This document shows positions 17,818-26,710 of a stretch of 64,000 nucleotides of DNA, piece by piece. Made by a program: the position numbers and the translations under genes. The notes below the pieces were generated by a model that was not told the DNA's origin, ran no database searches, and worked only from the letters and a program-made list of their open reading frames with translations. Origin of the DNA: an uncultured Bacilli bacterium (GTDB taxonomy: Bacteria; Bacillota_I; Bacilli_A; RFN20; CAG-826). The stretch spans positions 124,001 through 188,000 of the forward strand of contig CALVYH010000001.1 in NCBI GenBank assembly GCA_944372115.1. Reading direction: 5' to 3'. Within the stretch, counting starts at the first letter, position 1; every line of letters starts with the position of its first letter.

Positions 17818-19754
17818 TATTTAAGTTCCTTTATAAAATTATCGTTTTCATTAAAATCAACGTATTCTTCGAGCCATTTTCTTCTTTTTTCAGCATCATC
17901 ACCCATTAAAACAGTAATTTTCTTTTCGCAAATGACTGGATCATGAATTGAAACTTTCATTAACAAACGATGTTCTTTATCCATAGTTGTATATTTAAGT
18001 TGTTTATCACTCATTTCACCTAAACCTTTAAATCTCGAAACCGAGTAACCTTTTCCTATTTCTTGTTTTGCTTTATCTAAATCAGTTTCATCATAACAAT
18101 ATTTTTCAATTGTTTTTCCTTTTTCACTCTTAAATACTCTATAAAGAGGTGGGACAGCAACAAAAACATGACCCTCTGTAATTAAAGGTTTCATATAATT
18201 ATAAAAGAATGTTAATAGTAATGTTTGAATATGAGCACCATCAGTATCAGCATCGGTCATAATTATAATCTTGTCATATTTAATATCATCAATATCAAAA
18301 TCATTGCCGATACCTGCACCAATTGTATTAACAATTGTCGCAAATTCTTGGTTTTCCATAATCTTAGAAACAGCTAATCCGTCAGTATTTTTTGGTTTAC
18401 CCCTTAAAGGTAATATTGCTTGATATCTTGGATCTCTGCCTTTTTTTGCGGTTCCTCCAGCCGAATCACCTTCAACAATAAAAAGTTCATTTTGTTTATA
18501 ATCTTTTGATTGAGCAGGAGTTAATTTATCACTCAAAATAATTTGTTCTTTACTGCTTTTTTTCTTATTTCTAGCTTCTTCTTTCGCTTTTCTTGCGGCT
18601 AAACGAGCAGTTTGTGAATCAATACATTTTTTAACTAAATTAATTGCAAATTCTTTATTTTCATTTAAATAATAGGTGAAATTTTGATAAATAAAATTAT
18701 TAACAACAGTTTGAGCTTGAGGAGTTCCTAATTTAGTCTTTGTTTGCCCTTCAAATTGAAGAATTGACTCAGGAATTCTTAAAGAAATTATTGCTGTTAA
18801 TCCTTCTCTAATATCGCTTCCTTCAAGTTTTTGTTTGCTTTTAGCTAAACCATTAGTTTCTATATAATCATTAACAGCACGTGTAATTCCAAGTTTAAAA
18901 CCTATTTCATGACTTCCGCCATCAATAGTTCTAATATTATTTACATAACTTTTAATATTTTCACCATAATCATCATAAAAATACTCAAAAGCAACTTCGA
19001 CTTGTATTTCATCGATTTTATCTTCAAAATAAAGAGCTGATCCTAAAGGCTTTTTATCAGCCTCAATTTCATGAATATAATCCTTAATACCATTTTGATA
19101 ATAAAATTCAACCTTTTTATTATCTCTTTCATCAATTAAATAAAAATGTACATTTTTAAGTAAAAAGGCTGATTCTTGAAGATAATTATAAATTCTTTCA
19201 AAACTAAATTCGGTAGTTTTAAAAATCGATTTATCAGGTTTAAAGGTCGTTGATGTTCCATGACGATTTGTTTTTCCGATAATAGTTAATGGTTTTTTTA
19301 ATTTTCCGCCATTTTCAAAAGAAATTTCATAAATATTACCATCTCTTTGAACAACAACATCCATATACGAACACAAAGCATTAGTAACACTACTTCCAAC
19401 GCCATGAAGTCCACCACTAGTTTTATATGAATTTTCATTAAATTTTCCACCACTATGAAGAGTTGTTAAAATAAGTTGTATTGCAGGAATACCAGTTTTT
19501 TTATGAATATCACAAGGAATTCCTCTACCTTCGTCTGAAATAGTGATTGTACCATCTTTATGAATAATTAAATAAATCTTATTTCCATATCCATTAATAG
19601 CTTCATCAACAGAATTATTTAAAATTTCCCATACTAAATGATGAAGACCATAAGTATCGGTACTTCCTATATACATGCCTGGCCTTTTTCTTACAGCTTC
19701 AAGGCCTTCTAAAACTTCTATGCTACTAGCGTTATATTCTTTATTATTTTCCAT
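17817..19754 (-). CDS. parE: DNA topoisomerase IV subunit B
   Basis: 645 residues. GHKL ATPase elements are seen in NSVDEAINGYGNKI, ISDEGRGIPCDIH and SGGLHGVGSSVTNAL; the TOPRIM domain has FIVEGDSAGGTAKKG and MTDADTDGAHIQ; the C terminus has RFKGLGEM. It hydrolyses ATP to drive strand passage with ParC. AAAGGA 8 bases before the ATG is the ribosome binding site. parC follows with a one-base overlap. plsY is divergent upstream, the classical Firmicutes arrangement, which supports ParE over GyrB. Confidence 0.9.
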   Translation of the reverse strand: MENNKEYNASSIEVLEGLEAVRKRPGMYIGSTDTYGLHHLVWEILNNSVDEAINGYGNKIYLIIHKDGTITISDEGRGIPCDIHKKTGIPAIQLILTTLHSGGKFNENSYKTSGGLHGVGSSVTNALCSYMDVVVQRDGNIYEISFENGGKLKKPLTIIGKTNRHGTSTTFKPDKSIFKTTEFSFERIYNYLQESAFLLKNVHFYLIDERDNKKVEFYYQNGIKDYIHEIEADKKPLGSALYFEDKIDEIQVEVAFEYFYDDYGENIKSYVNNIRTIDGGSHEIGFKLGITRAVNDYIETNGLAKSKQKLEGSDIREGLTAIISLRIPESILQFEGQTKTKLGTPQAQTVVNNFIYQNFTYYLNENKEFAINLVKKCIDSQTARLAARKAKEEARNKKKSSKEQIILSDKLTPAQSKDYKQNELFIVEGDSAGGTAKKGRDPRYQAILPLRGKPKNTDGLAVSKIMENQEFATIVNTIGAGIGNDFDIDDIKYDKIIIMTDADTDGAHIQTLLLTFFYNYMKPLITEGHVFVAVPPLYRVFKSEKGKTIEKYCYDETDLDKAKQEIGKGYSVSRFKGLGEMSDKQLKYTTMDKEHRLLMKVSIHDPVICEKKITVLMGDDAEKRRKWLEEYVDFNENDNFIKELK

Positions 19755-19768
19755 AAAATTTCCTTTAA

Positions 19769-19774
19769 ATTATA
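19769..19774 (-). promoter_or_regulatory. -10 box of parE-parC
   Basis: TATAAT on the - strand 14 bases before the parE ATG. The -35 region is poor. The short leader just accommodates AAAGGA. Confidence 0.5.
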
Positions 19775-19906
19775 TCAAAAATCGAAGTTTTTTTCACTAA
19801 ATTTTTATTTTATTTATCAAGCAATTAAGATAGAAAAAAATTCGAGAATTATCGTATTTTTTTAAATTTATTATAAATGAAGATAGAAATAAAGTTAGTT
19901 TTCTAT

Positions 19907-19912
19907 TAGAAT
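19907..19912 (+). promoter_or_regulatory. -10 box of plsY
   Basis: TAGAAT exactly 7 bases before the ATG at 19920. No Shine-Dalgarno sequence; leaderless architecture. Confidence 0.5.
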
Positions 19913-19919
19913 AATGTTT

Positions 19920-20702
19920 ATGATTATTTTGTATCGTATTTTAATTATTATTACATGTTGTATAGTTGGCTATTTATTTGGTTCAATCCCTAATAGTGTA
20001 ATTATTGGAAAAATATATCACAAAGACCCACGTGAATATGGCTCTAAAAATCCTGGAGGAACGAATGTTGGAAGAGTTATTTCACATTTCGCCGGTGCTT
20101 TAACTATATTCTTAGATGCTTTAAAAGTTGTTATTCCAATGACTATAATTTGGTATTTAACAAAATATTATGAACCTTTTATAAACTTAATGAATGGTAA
20201 TAATTTAGTATATAACTGGTATGGTTTTGGTAATTCATTAACTGATTTATGTTACTATTTGGTCCCTTTATTTTGTTTTATTGGCCATTCTTATAGTTGT
20301 TTTATTAAATTTAAGGGCGGAAAAATCGTTTCTACAGTTGTTGGATTAATGTTTGCAACTACTTATCTTGCTATTCCAATTTTTATAGTTATTTTCTTTA
20401 TATCATTAAAAACTAGTAAATATGTTTCACTTTCTTCAATGATAATGTCTTCTTCTTTTATGATTTTTACTTGGATAGTGTATTTAATTTATTTATTAGC
20501 AGGATATAATCATCAAATTAGTAATTACTTAATGTATTTTTCAATAAGTGGTCCAATATCAATTTTTTACCCAATCATTGCAACTTTAGGAAATATTTTA
20601 TTAATATATAAACACCGCGAAAATATAAAAAGATTAATAAATAAAACTGAGTCCAAAGTTAAATGGATTGATAATATTGGAAAAAATAAAAACTCTGATT
20701 AA
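19920..20702 (+). CDS. plsY: Glycerol-3-phosphate acyltransferase PlsY
   Basis: Integral membrane enzyme of about 260 residues that transfers the acyl group from acyl phosphate to glycerol 3-phosphate, the first step of phospholipid synthesis. Conserved PlsY motifs: LFGSIPNSVIIGKIYHKDPRE and GSKNPGGTNVGRV, FIGHSYSCFIKFKGGK with the active His, and the final LIYKHRENIKRL. It is longer than the about 200-residue standard, with extra sequence between helices. An ATG at 19914 is possible, but 19920 fits the promoter spacing. It is divergent from parE, as in Bacillus. Confidence 0.92.
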   Translation: MIILYRILIIITCCIVGYLFGSIPNSVIIGKIYHKDPREYGSKNPGGTNVGRVISHFAGALTIFLDALKVVIPMTIIWYLTKYYEPFINLMNGNNLVYNWYGFGNSLTDLCYYLVPLFCFIGHSYSCFIKFKGGKIVSTVVGLMFATTYLAIPIFIVIFFISLKTSKYVSLSSMIMSSSFMIFTWIVYLIYLLAGYNHQISNYLMYFSISGPISIFYPIIATLGNILLIYKHRENIKRLINKTESKVKWIDNIGKNKNSD

Positions 20703-20718
20703 ATTCGGAGTTTTTTTA
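20689..20718 (+). terminator. Terminator of plsY
   Basis: AAACTCTGA and TTCGGAGTT pair (one G-T pair) across the plsY stop region and continue into seven T. Confidence 0.85.
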
Positions 20719-20725
20719 TATTTTA

Positions 20726-20762
20726 AAAAATGAGAAAGAGTTAACTTTTCTTTCTCATTTTT
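20726..20762 (-). terminator. Terminator of the yneF operon
   Basis: A perfect 12-bp inverted repeat, AAAATGAGAAAG and CTTTCTCATTTT, with an 11-base loop and a T tract on the - strand side, 27 bases after the yneF stop. It can also act on the + strand behind plsY. Confidence 0.8.
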
Positions 20763-20788
20763 ATTAAATAACTAAGTTATAAAATAAT

Positions 20789-21010
20789 TTATTTTTGATT
20801 TTTCATGCTGTTCATAACAGCTTTAATTTGAGCTTCGCTTGGTTTTCTACCCATTTGCATAAACATAGCACGGATCATTTTTTCGTTAATTGGTGGGTTT
20901 TTTTCCATTTGTTTTTTAATAAAAGCTCTTGTAGCAAAAAAGCCAGCAACTAATCCAACAATTAAAGCTAAAATTAAATAAAGTACAAATTGCCAAACTT
21001 CAATTGTCAT
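20789..21010 (-). CDS. yneF: UPF0154 (YneF) membrane protein
   Basis: 73 residues with one N-terminal transmembrane helix (FVLYLILALIVGLVAGFFA) followed by the conserved cytoplasmic segment NPPINEKMIRAMFMQMGRKPS and EAQIKAVM, the signature of UPF0154. The function is unknown. It is the last gene of an operon with the metallo-hydrolase and efp, 18 bases after efp, with AAAGGGAAA before the ATG. Confidence 0.9.
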   Translation of the reverse strand: MTIEVWQFVLYLILALIVGLVAGFFATRAFIKKQMEKNPPINEKMIRAMFMQMGRKPSEAQIKAVMNSMKNQK

Positions 21011-21028
21011 ATCTTTTCCCTTTATAAA

Positions 21029-21586
21029 CTAAGCACGTCCATCGTAATCACCAGTATCGGTTCTTACTAAAACTTCTTCATCTTGTGAAATAAATAATGG
21101 GACTTTAACTACTAATCCAGTTTCAAGTGTTGCTTCTTTTAAAGCTTTATTTACTGAATCACCTTTTACAGCTGGTTCAGTATGAACGATTTTTAAAGCA
21201 ACTTTTGAAGGAAGATTAATACCTAAAATTTCATCATTATATGTAACGAGTTCAACTTCAAGATTTTCTTTTAAGAATTTCATTTCCCATTGTAATCTTG
21301 ATTTTGCAATTTCGACTTGTTCATATGTATTTTGATCCATAAATACTAAAAAATCTCCACTATCATATAAATAAGCCATCTTTTTCTTATCTAATCTAAT
21401 AGGTTCGACTTGGTAACCACTATTAGCAGACATTTCAGTAATTGCTCCAGTTCTTAAGTTTTTAACTTTAACTTTAGCAACCATTTTTCTCATCGCTGTT
21501 TTATTTAATAAAATATCTAAAACAAGATAAATATTGCCACCATCTTCAAAATAATTTCCTGGTCTTAATTCAGTAACATTAATCAT
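21029..21586 (-). CDS. efp: Translation elongation factor P
   Basis: 185 residues in three beta-barrel domains: KOW-like domain I with VTELRPGNYFEDGGNIYLVLD and KVKNLRTGA, then two OB domains ending VRTDTGDYDGRA. EF-P relieves stalling at polyproline. An in-frame TTG at 21592 is possible, but GGAG lies 7 bases before the ATG at 21586. Odd point: the domain I tip, normally PGKG with a modifiable Lys or Arg, reads NKTAMRKMVAK, so the contact residue cannot be assigned with certainty. The start overlaps the preceding hydrolase gene by 8 bases. Confidence 0.93.
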   Translation of the reverse strand: MINVTELRPGNYFEDGGNIYLVLDILLNKTAMRKMVAKVKVKNLRTGAITEMSANSGYQVEPIRLDKKKMAYLYDSGDFLVFMDQNTYEQVEIAKSRLQWEMKFLKENLEVELVTYNDEILGINLPSKVALKIVHTEPAVKGDSVNKALKEATLETGLVVKVPLFISQDEEVLVRTDTGDYDGRA

Positions 21587-22232
21587 TTTCAATCTCCTTC
21601 AAATAAATATTTGTCTCTAACTCCTTTTTTAAGGTTGTTATTTCTCCATGCCCTGGATAAACAGTTAAATTTGGATCTAATTTAGTAAGTTTTTTTAAAC
21701 TATCTTTTATAGAACGGTTTGAACTTGTAGGCAAATCACTTCGACCAATACTGCCTTTAAAAAGTGTATCCCCACTAAATAAAGCATTTTCACTTTTTAA
21801 TAAATAACAAACGCTTCCATTTGTATGAAATGGGGTTTCAATCACTTTTATATAATATTTATTTATGAAATTAATTTCATCTTCATCATCTAATAAATAA
21901 ATATTATTTAAATCAATATTCAAGTCTTCTCCATTCATTTTCGAACAATTTAATCGAGCATTATGCAATTTTTCTTCTTCGTCTTTATCAATAAATACAG
22001 TGCAATTGTAATGTTTTAGAAATTTATCTAAACCTCTAAAATGATCAAAATGTCCATGTGTTAATAAAACGCCTAAACAACTTGTATGATTTTCTTTTAC
22101 ATAATTTAGAATACGATCACTTGTCGAACCAATATCAACTAAGATAAATGGACCTCCTTTTTCTCCAATAACATAACTATTCGAGCAAAATTCGTCATCA
22201 TATTCGCTATCAAATCTAAAAATTTTAACCAT
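21579..22232 (-). CDS. Metallo-beta-lactamase-fold hydrolase, glyoxalase II-like
   Basis: 217 residues. The metal motif is LLTHGHFDHFRGLD (HxHxDH), with further ligands in TPFHTNGSVCYLL, FSGDTLFKGSIGRSDLPTS and YPGHGEITTL. This is the YqgX-like group of small MBL hydrolases often annotated as hydroxyacylglutathione hydrolase; the true substrate is unknown and glutathione use is doubtful in such an organism. It starts 16 bases after rpmG and overlaps efp, so rpmG, this gene, efp and yneF form one operon. Confidence 0.85.
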   Translation of the reverse strand: MVKIFRFDSEYDDEFCSNSYVIGEKGGPFILVDIGSTSDRILNYVKENHTSCLGVLLTHGHFDHFRGLDKFLKHYNCTVFIDKDEEEKLHNARLNCSKMNGEDLNIDLNNIYLLDDEDEINFINKYYIKVIETPFHTNGSVCYLLKSENALFSGDTLFKGSIGRSDLPTSSNRSIKDSLKKLTKLDPNLTVYPGHGEITTLKKELETNIYLKEIEND

Positions 22233-22248
22233 ATTTTAGATAAAATTA

Positions 22249-22398
22249 CTATTTCTTTTCTTTGAAAACAGTAACTTTACGGCAATGTGGACAATATTTA
22301 TTTTTTTCAATTCTATCTGGATTGTTTTTCTTATTTTTGCTTGTAATATATTGTTCTTCACCACAGACTGTACATTTTAAAATAATGTTATCGCGCAT
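22249..22398 (-). CDS. rpmG: 50S ribosomal protein L33, zinc-type
   Basis: 49 residues, a standard L33: it starts [19 protein letters not shown] and ends [16 protein letters not shown]. Both zinc-binding pairs, CTVC and CPHC, are present, so this is the C+ form and not the zinc-independent paralogue. GAGGTGA lies 9 bases before the ATG. It heads the operon with the metallo-hydrolase, efp and yneF, and is divergent from ispG. Confidence 0.93.
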   Translation of the reverse strand: MRDNIILKCTVCGEEQYITSKNKKNNPDRIEKNKYCPHCRKVTVFKEKK

Positions 22399-22480
22399 AA
22401 AAAAATCACCTCACTTTTTAAAGTCAAAATATAATAACACAAAAGTTGTCTTTTTTCTACAATATTTACTCTTTTTTAAG

Positions 22481-22486
22481 TATAAT
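22481..22486 (+). promoter_or_regulatory. -10 box of ispG
   Basis: TATAAT exactly 7 bases before the ispG ATG, no Shine-Dalgarno sequence. Leaderless architecture. Confidence 0.6.
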
Positions 22487-22493
22487 CGTAGAT

Positions 22494-23552
22494 ATGAAAT
22501 TAAGAGAGAAAACAAAACCTGTAAAAATCGGTAATCTAAGTCTTGGCGGAAACAATACTGTTTTAATTCAATCAATGTGTGATGTGAAAACTTCAAATAT
22601 TGATGAAGTAATAAAAGAGATAAATGCATGTGCAAAAGCAGGCGCTGCATTAATGCGAGTTTCGATTTTAGATAAGGAAGACGCTATCGCCATTAAAAAA
22701 ATTAAAGAAAAAACATCAATACCTTTAGTTGGAGATATTCATTTTAGCGATGAATTAGCTCTTTTAGCCATCGAAAATGGAATTGATAAAATACGTATTA
22801 ATCCAATAAATACACCAAAAAATAAATTAATTTCAATAATAGAAAAAGCAAAAAAACATAATGTTGCGATTAGAATTGGTTTAAATGAAGGTTCAACAAC
22901 TCCCGAAGGGAAAAATATTACTTCAATAAAAGGTCTTGTTGATTTAGCTTTAAAAAGCGTTTCTTTTTTTGAAAGTTATAAATTTTATAACATTGTAATA
23001 AGCGTTAAATCTTCTTCTCCATTAAAAACAATTAAAATATATGAAAAATTAGCTAAAAAAACTAAATATCCACTTCATATAGGTGTTACTGAGAGCGGAT
23101 TTGATGATATTGGAATTATTCGTTCAACAATAGGACTTTCAAAATTATTAATGGACGGAATTGGAAATACAATTCGTGTTTCCTTAACAAAAGACCCACT
23201 TTTAGAAGTTATTACGGCTAAAAGAATACTTCACGATTTAAACCTTTATCCAAATTATCCAACAATCATCTCTTGCCCAACGTGTGGAAGATGCGAAGTT
23301 GATAACCTAAAAGAAATTGCCCAAAATATAACAAAATACCTTGAAAACAATAATATAAATATAAAAATTGCTATAATGGGTTGCATAGTAAATGGAATTG
23401 GAGAAAGTAAAAACGCCGATATAGGAATAGCCGGCGCTAATAAAAAATTTATTATTTTTAAGAATAAAAAAATTATAAAAACAGTCGAAGAAAATTATTT
23501 ATATGATGAATTAATTAAAGAAATAAATAAATTATCTATTTTGAACAAATAA
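22494..23552 (+). CDS. ispG: 4-hydroxy-3-methylbut-2-enyl-diphosphate synthase
   Basis: 352 residues of the MEP isoprenoid pathway enzyme IspG (GcpE). The TIM barrel has VLIQSMCDVKTSN, LVGDIHFSDELA, KIRINPINT and HIGVTESG; the 4Fe-4S domain has ISCPTCGRCEVDN and IMGCIVNGIGE. An upstream ATG at 22446 is in frame, but it would include the promoter region, and the family starts at the second Met. The end overlaps nfo tail to tail by 17 bases, leaving no room for a separate terminator. ispH, the next enzyme, is 2.3 kb downstream. Confidence 0.93.
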   Translation: MKLREKTKPVKIGNLSLGGNNTVLIQSMCDVKTSNIDEVIKEINACAKAGAALMRVSILDKEDAIAIKKIKEKTSIPLVGDIHFSDELALLAIENGIDKIRINPINTPKNKLISIIEKAKKHNVAIRIGLNEGSTTPEGKNITSIKGLVDLALKSVSFFESYKFYNIVISVKSSSPLKTIKIYEKLAKKTKYPLHIGVTESGFDDIGIIRSTIGLSKLLMDGIGNTIRVSLTKDPLLEVITAKRILHDLNLYPNYPTIISCPTCGRCEVDNLKEIAQNITKYLENNNINIKIAIMGCIVNGIGESKNADIGIAGANKKFIIFKNKKIIKTVEENYLYDELIKEINKLSILNK

Positions 23553-24429
23553 TTTCTTTTAAAGAAGGATTAAATTCCTTCTTTTTTATCATTTCAATTT
23601 CTTCTTTATATGGTGGATTATTTTCAACATAAGGCGTTTCTAAAATTTTAGGTACATTTTTTAAACGTGAATCATAAACATATTTAATAAGTGAATCAAA
23701 TCCTATTTCGCCAAAGCCAATATTTTCATGGCGATCTTTATGAGCTCCTAAAGGATTTTTAGAATCATTTAAATGAATTACTTTTAATTTATCCAGGCCA
23801 ATTATAAAATCAAATTTATTTAAAACAGCATCTATATCATCAACAATATAGCCAGCATCATTTATATGACAAGTATCTAAACAAACTGCAATTTTATCGT
23901 TATATTTAACTCCATCGATAATTTTTTTAATTTGTTCAAAACTTGTTCCTAATTCAGTCCCTTTTCCTGCCATAGTTTCTAGACAAATTATTACATCAAT
24001 ATCTTTTACTTCTTCTAAAACTTCATTTAAACCACGAATTATATTATTAAGCCCAACTTCTTCACCTGCATGAACATGTAAACCTGGATGTAAAACAAGA
24101 TAGCGACATTTAAAATCAGCGCAACGTAAAATCTCTGATTTTAAAAAATCTTTTGAAAATTTAAATTTTTCTTCATCTGGATTGCCTAAATTTATCATAT
24201 ATGGAGCGTGACAAACAAATTTATCAAGTTCCATATTATTTTCTTTAGCTAATTTTAGCCCTTCTTCAATCTTGCATTTTTCTGTAGGAGTTCTTTTATT
24301 ATTTTGAGGTGCTCCAGTATAAAACATTAAAACATTTTCACCATAAGAAAGAGCTTCTTTTACACTCCCTAAAAAATAATCAGGTCCAGACATGCTTACA
24401 TGTGAACCAAGTAAAATTTTATCTTCCAT
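23536..24429 (-). CDS. nfo: Endonuclease IV
   Basis: 297 residues, TIM-barrel AP endonuclease with zinc ligands in HAPYMINL, LHPGLHVHAGE, ICLETMAGKG, CLDTCHINDAGY and HLNDSKNPLGAHKDRHENIGFG (motif split here by position). It cuts at abasic sites in base excision repair. A GTG at 24444 is in frame, but AAGG lies 8 bases before the ATG at 24429, and the family sequence begins there. The start overlaps the helicase gene end by 11 bases; the stop overlaps ispG. Confidence 0.93.
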   Translation of the reverse strand: MEDKILLGSHVSMSGPDYFLGSVKEALSYGENVLMFYTGAPQNNKRTPTEKCKIEEGLKLAKENNMELDKFVCHAPYMINLGNPDEEKFKFSKDFLKSEILRCADFKCRYLVLHPGLHVHAGEEVGLNNIIRGLNEVLEEVKDIDVIICLETMAGKGTELGTSFEQIKKIIDGVKYNDKIAVCLDTCHINDAGYIVDDIDAVLNKFDFIIGLDKLKVIHLNDSKNPLGAHKDRHENIGFGEIGFDSLIKYVYDSRLKNVPKILETPYVENNPPYKEEIEMIKKKEFNPSLKEIICSK

Positions 24430-25768
24430 TTTTTCTACCTTCACTTCTAAATTTTTTATCTAATTCTTTTCTAATTTCTTTTTTTATCATTTTTCTTTTA
24501 TATTTTCTTTTTACTTTTTCTGCTTCAACACGTACCTTTTTCTTATAATTAGGTTTAACATTCTTAGTTTTAATGCGCGCGGTCGCTTTATTAATTTCTT
24601 TTTCTAATTCCGTATTAACGTATATTTTTTTCTTACCAGTTTCAGGTTTTTGGTCGATAGCTAGTTCTTTATTAGTAATTTTTAAGTATTTAGGTTCGAT
24701 ACCTAAATTAATTAATTGATTAATTTTATCAACGGAATCGTGATTATAGAAAACATAAGAATTGCCTTCTTTTCCATTTCTAGCAGTTCTTCCAGCACGA
24801 TGAAAATAATATTCAATATTATTAGGTATATTCACACTTAAAACATCACTAACATCATTAACATCAATTCCTCTAGCAGCAAGATCAGAGCAAACTAAAA
24901 TTTGAAAATCGTTATTATTAGCTCTTCTTAACATCGCTTTTCTTTCTCTTAAACTAAGTTCCCCAGAAATCGTTCCAACCTTGTATTTGTTTTTCTTCAA
25001 AAATAAATAAATATCATTAACTTCTTTTTTTGTATTAGCAAAAATAAATAAAAGATAAGGATTAACATTTTTTAAAAAAATATCGATAGATTCTAGCAAA
25101 TCAATATGTTTTGTATTTATAAAATAATGTGTTATTTTGTTTTTTAAAGAATTGGTGTTATCCTCAATAATCAAATCGTTTGGTAAATTTTTCTTTAAAA
25201 AATCACGAACAGATTGAGAAATCGTTGCGCTTAAAACAACTACTTGTGGTTGGTTTAATTTATTAAAAACTTTTTCGATATCACTAAAAAATCCAGTTTC
25301 AGCAAGCATATCAGCTTCATCGAGAACTAAAGTTTTACAATTTTCTAAATTAATCGATTTATCTTCTAAAATATAAGAAAGTCTTGTAGGCGTAGCAATA
25401 ATAATTTGAGAATTTGTTTTTAATTGTTGCTCGCCTTTTTTTAAACCAACTCCATTAATAATTAATTTTATTGCTAAAGATGGGAAATAATCTTTAAATT
25501 CCTTAAAAAAATCATAAGTTTGAATCGCAAGTTCATTTGTAGGAACAATAATTAATGCTTCAATTCCTTTTTCAAAAGTTAAATTATTTAAAATAGGAAT
25601 CAAAAAAGAGTGAGTTTTTCCACTTCCTGTTTCGCTTTTAACAATTACATTTTCTCTTTTTAAAATTTTTGGAATAGCAATATCTTGAATATTTGTTGCA
25701 TCTTCATAACCTAAAGCATGAAGAGCTTTAATAATTTCAGGTTTTAAATTAAAAGATTCGAATTTCAT
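24419..25768 (-). CDS. DEAD-box RNA helicase, CshB-like
   Basis: 449 residues with all helicase motifs: Q motif FESFNLKPEIIKALHALGY, motif I KSETGSGKTHSF, Ia VPTNELAIQ, II LDEADML, III LSATIS, and VI YFHRAGRTARNG. The C terminus is a very basic tail of Lys and Arg, as in CshB-type cold-shock helicases that act on rRNA or mRNA. A TTG at 25774 is in frame, but the ATG at 25768 lies exactly 7 bases after a TAGAAT box. nfo overlaps its end by 11 bases. Confidence 0.9.
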   Translation of the reverse strand: MKFESFNLKPEIIKALHALGYEDATNIQDIAIPKILKRENVIVKSETGSGKTHSFLIPILNNLTFEKGIEALIIVPTNELAIQTYDFFKEFKDYFPSLAIKLIINGVGLKKGEQQLKTNSQIIIATPTRLSYILEDKSINLENCKTLVLDEADMLAETGFFSDIEKVFNKLNQPQVVVLSATISQSVRDFLKKNLPNDLIIEDNTNSLKNKITHYFINTKHIDLLESIDIFLKNVNPYLLFIFANTKKEVNDIYLFLKKNKYKVGTISGELSLRERKAMLRRANNNDFQILVCSDLAARGIDVNDVSDVLSVNIPNNIEYYFHRAGRTARNGKEGNSYVFYNHDSVDKINQLINLGIEPKYLKITNKELAIDQKPETGKKKIYVNTELEKEINKATARIKTKNVKPNYKKKVRVEAEKVKRKYKRKMIKKEIRKELDKKFRSEGRKNGR

Positions 25769-25775
25769 AAGCAAT

Positions 25776-25781
25776 ATTCTA
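25776..25781 (-). promoter_or_regulatory. -10 box of the DEAD-box helicase gene
   Basis: TAGAAT on the - strand, exactly 7 bases before the ATG at 25768, no Shine-Dalgarno sequence. Confidence 0.5.
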
Positions 25782-25813
25782 TCTTATTGCTAATAAATCT
25801 TCATCAAAAATGA

Positions 25814-25819
25814 TAAAAT
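25814..25819 (+). promoter_or_regulatory. -10 box of ispH
   Basis: TAAAAT, 6 bases before the ispH ATG and preceded by TGA; no Shine-Dalgarno sequence. Confidence 0.45.
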
Positions 25820-25825
25820 TTCAGC

Positions 25826-26710
25826 ATGAAAACTGAAATTTTAAAACCAATTGGATTTTGTAATGGCGTTGAAAGATCTATTTCTATTGCTTTAGATGCC
25901 AAAGAAAATTTTAAAAATAAAAAAATCGTTATTTTAGGCGAATTAATACACAATAAAGAAACAAATGATTTATTGAAAGAAAATCAAATCGATATATTAA
26001 ACATAATACCAAATAAAAACGATATTTTATGTGCTATTTCAAATTACGATATTAAAGATACAATTTTTATTTTTTCAGCACATGGACACGATGAAAAAAT
26101 AGATGAATGTTTTAAGCAAAATAAAATTCATTATATCGATGCAACTTGTCCAATAATTGCAAAAATTAATTCAAGTTTATCAAATAAGCATTTTGAAAAT
26201 TATAATATTTATTATTACGGCAAGAAAAATCACATTGAATGTATTTCTTCATTGACTTACATAAAAAATTATCGAAAATTATTTATAATAGATAAAAATG
26301 ATGATTTATCAAAATTTAGTTTTGAAAATCACGATTCAATAGTAATTAATCAATCCACATTGTCATTATTACCATTAAAAGAAATTATTTTTAAATTACC
26401 ATTTAAAGATAAATTTTTGTTCGTAGATAATTTTTGTCCTTCGTTAAAATTAAGGTTCGAACAAATTTATAAAAATATCGATAATTATGACGTATTTTTA
26501 ATAATTGGTGATAAAAATAGTTCAAACGCAAATGAGCTTTATAATTTTGTAAAAAAATTAAATAAAAAATCTTATTTAATATCTACTATTGAAGAATTAA
26601 AAATGCTTGAATTCGATAAAAATATAAAAAAAGTTGCCGTTTTATCAGCAACTTCAACAAGCAAAGAAAAAGTAAATAATTTTATAGAAATATTAAATAA
26701 GAATTGGTAA
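25826..26710 (+). CDS. ispH: 4-hydroxy-3-methylbut-2-enyl diphosphate reductase
   Basis: 294 residues, the last enzyme of the MEP pathway. The three iron-sulfur cysteines are seen in GFCNGVERSI, DATCPIIAKI and DNFCPSLK; substrate residues are in LIHNKET, SAHGHDE, KNHIECI, NQSTLS and GDKNSSNANEL. The sequence is divergent and shorter than the E. coli type, but every known key position has a counterpart. The end overlaps the Nif3-like gene by 18 bases tail to tail. Together with ispG it shows isoprenoids are made by the MEP route. Confidence 0.88.
   Translation: MKTEILKPIGFCNGVERSISIALDAKENFKNKKIVILGELIHNKETNDLLKENQIDILNIIPNKNDILCAISNYDIKDTIFIFSAHGHDEKIDECFKQNKIHYIDATCPIIAKINSSLSNKHFENYNIYYYGKKNHIECISSLTYIKNYRKLFIIDKNDDLSKFSFENHDSIVINQSTLSLLPLKEIIFKLPFKDKFLFVDNFCPSLKLRFEQIYKNIDNYDVFLIIGDKNSSNANELYNFVKKLNKKSYLISTIEELKMLEFDKNIKKVAVLSATSTSKEKVNNFIEILNKNW

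Noticed and set aside
15244-19754. gyrA and gyrB instead of parC and parE
   Set aside because: Gene order next to plsY, no clear GyrA box and general sequence favour topoisomerase IV.
19841-19865. Second copy of TTATCGTATTTTTT (also at 12241)
   Set aside because: Only 14 AT-rich bases with a T tract, different surroundings, and no consistent structure; likely chance.
22446-22493. N-terminal extension of ispG
   Set aside because: It spans the TATAAT box and intergenic region, and the IspG family begins at the ATG at 22494.
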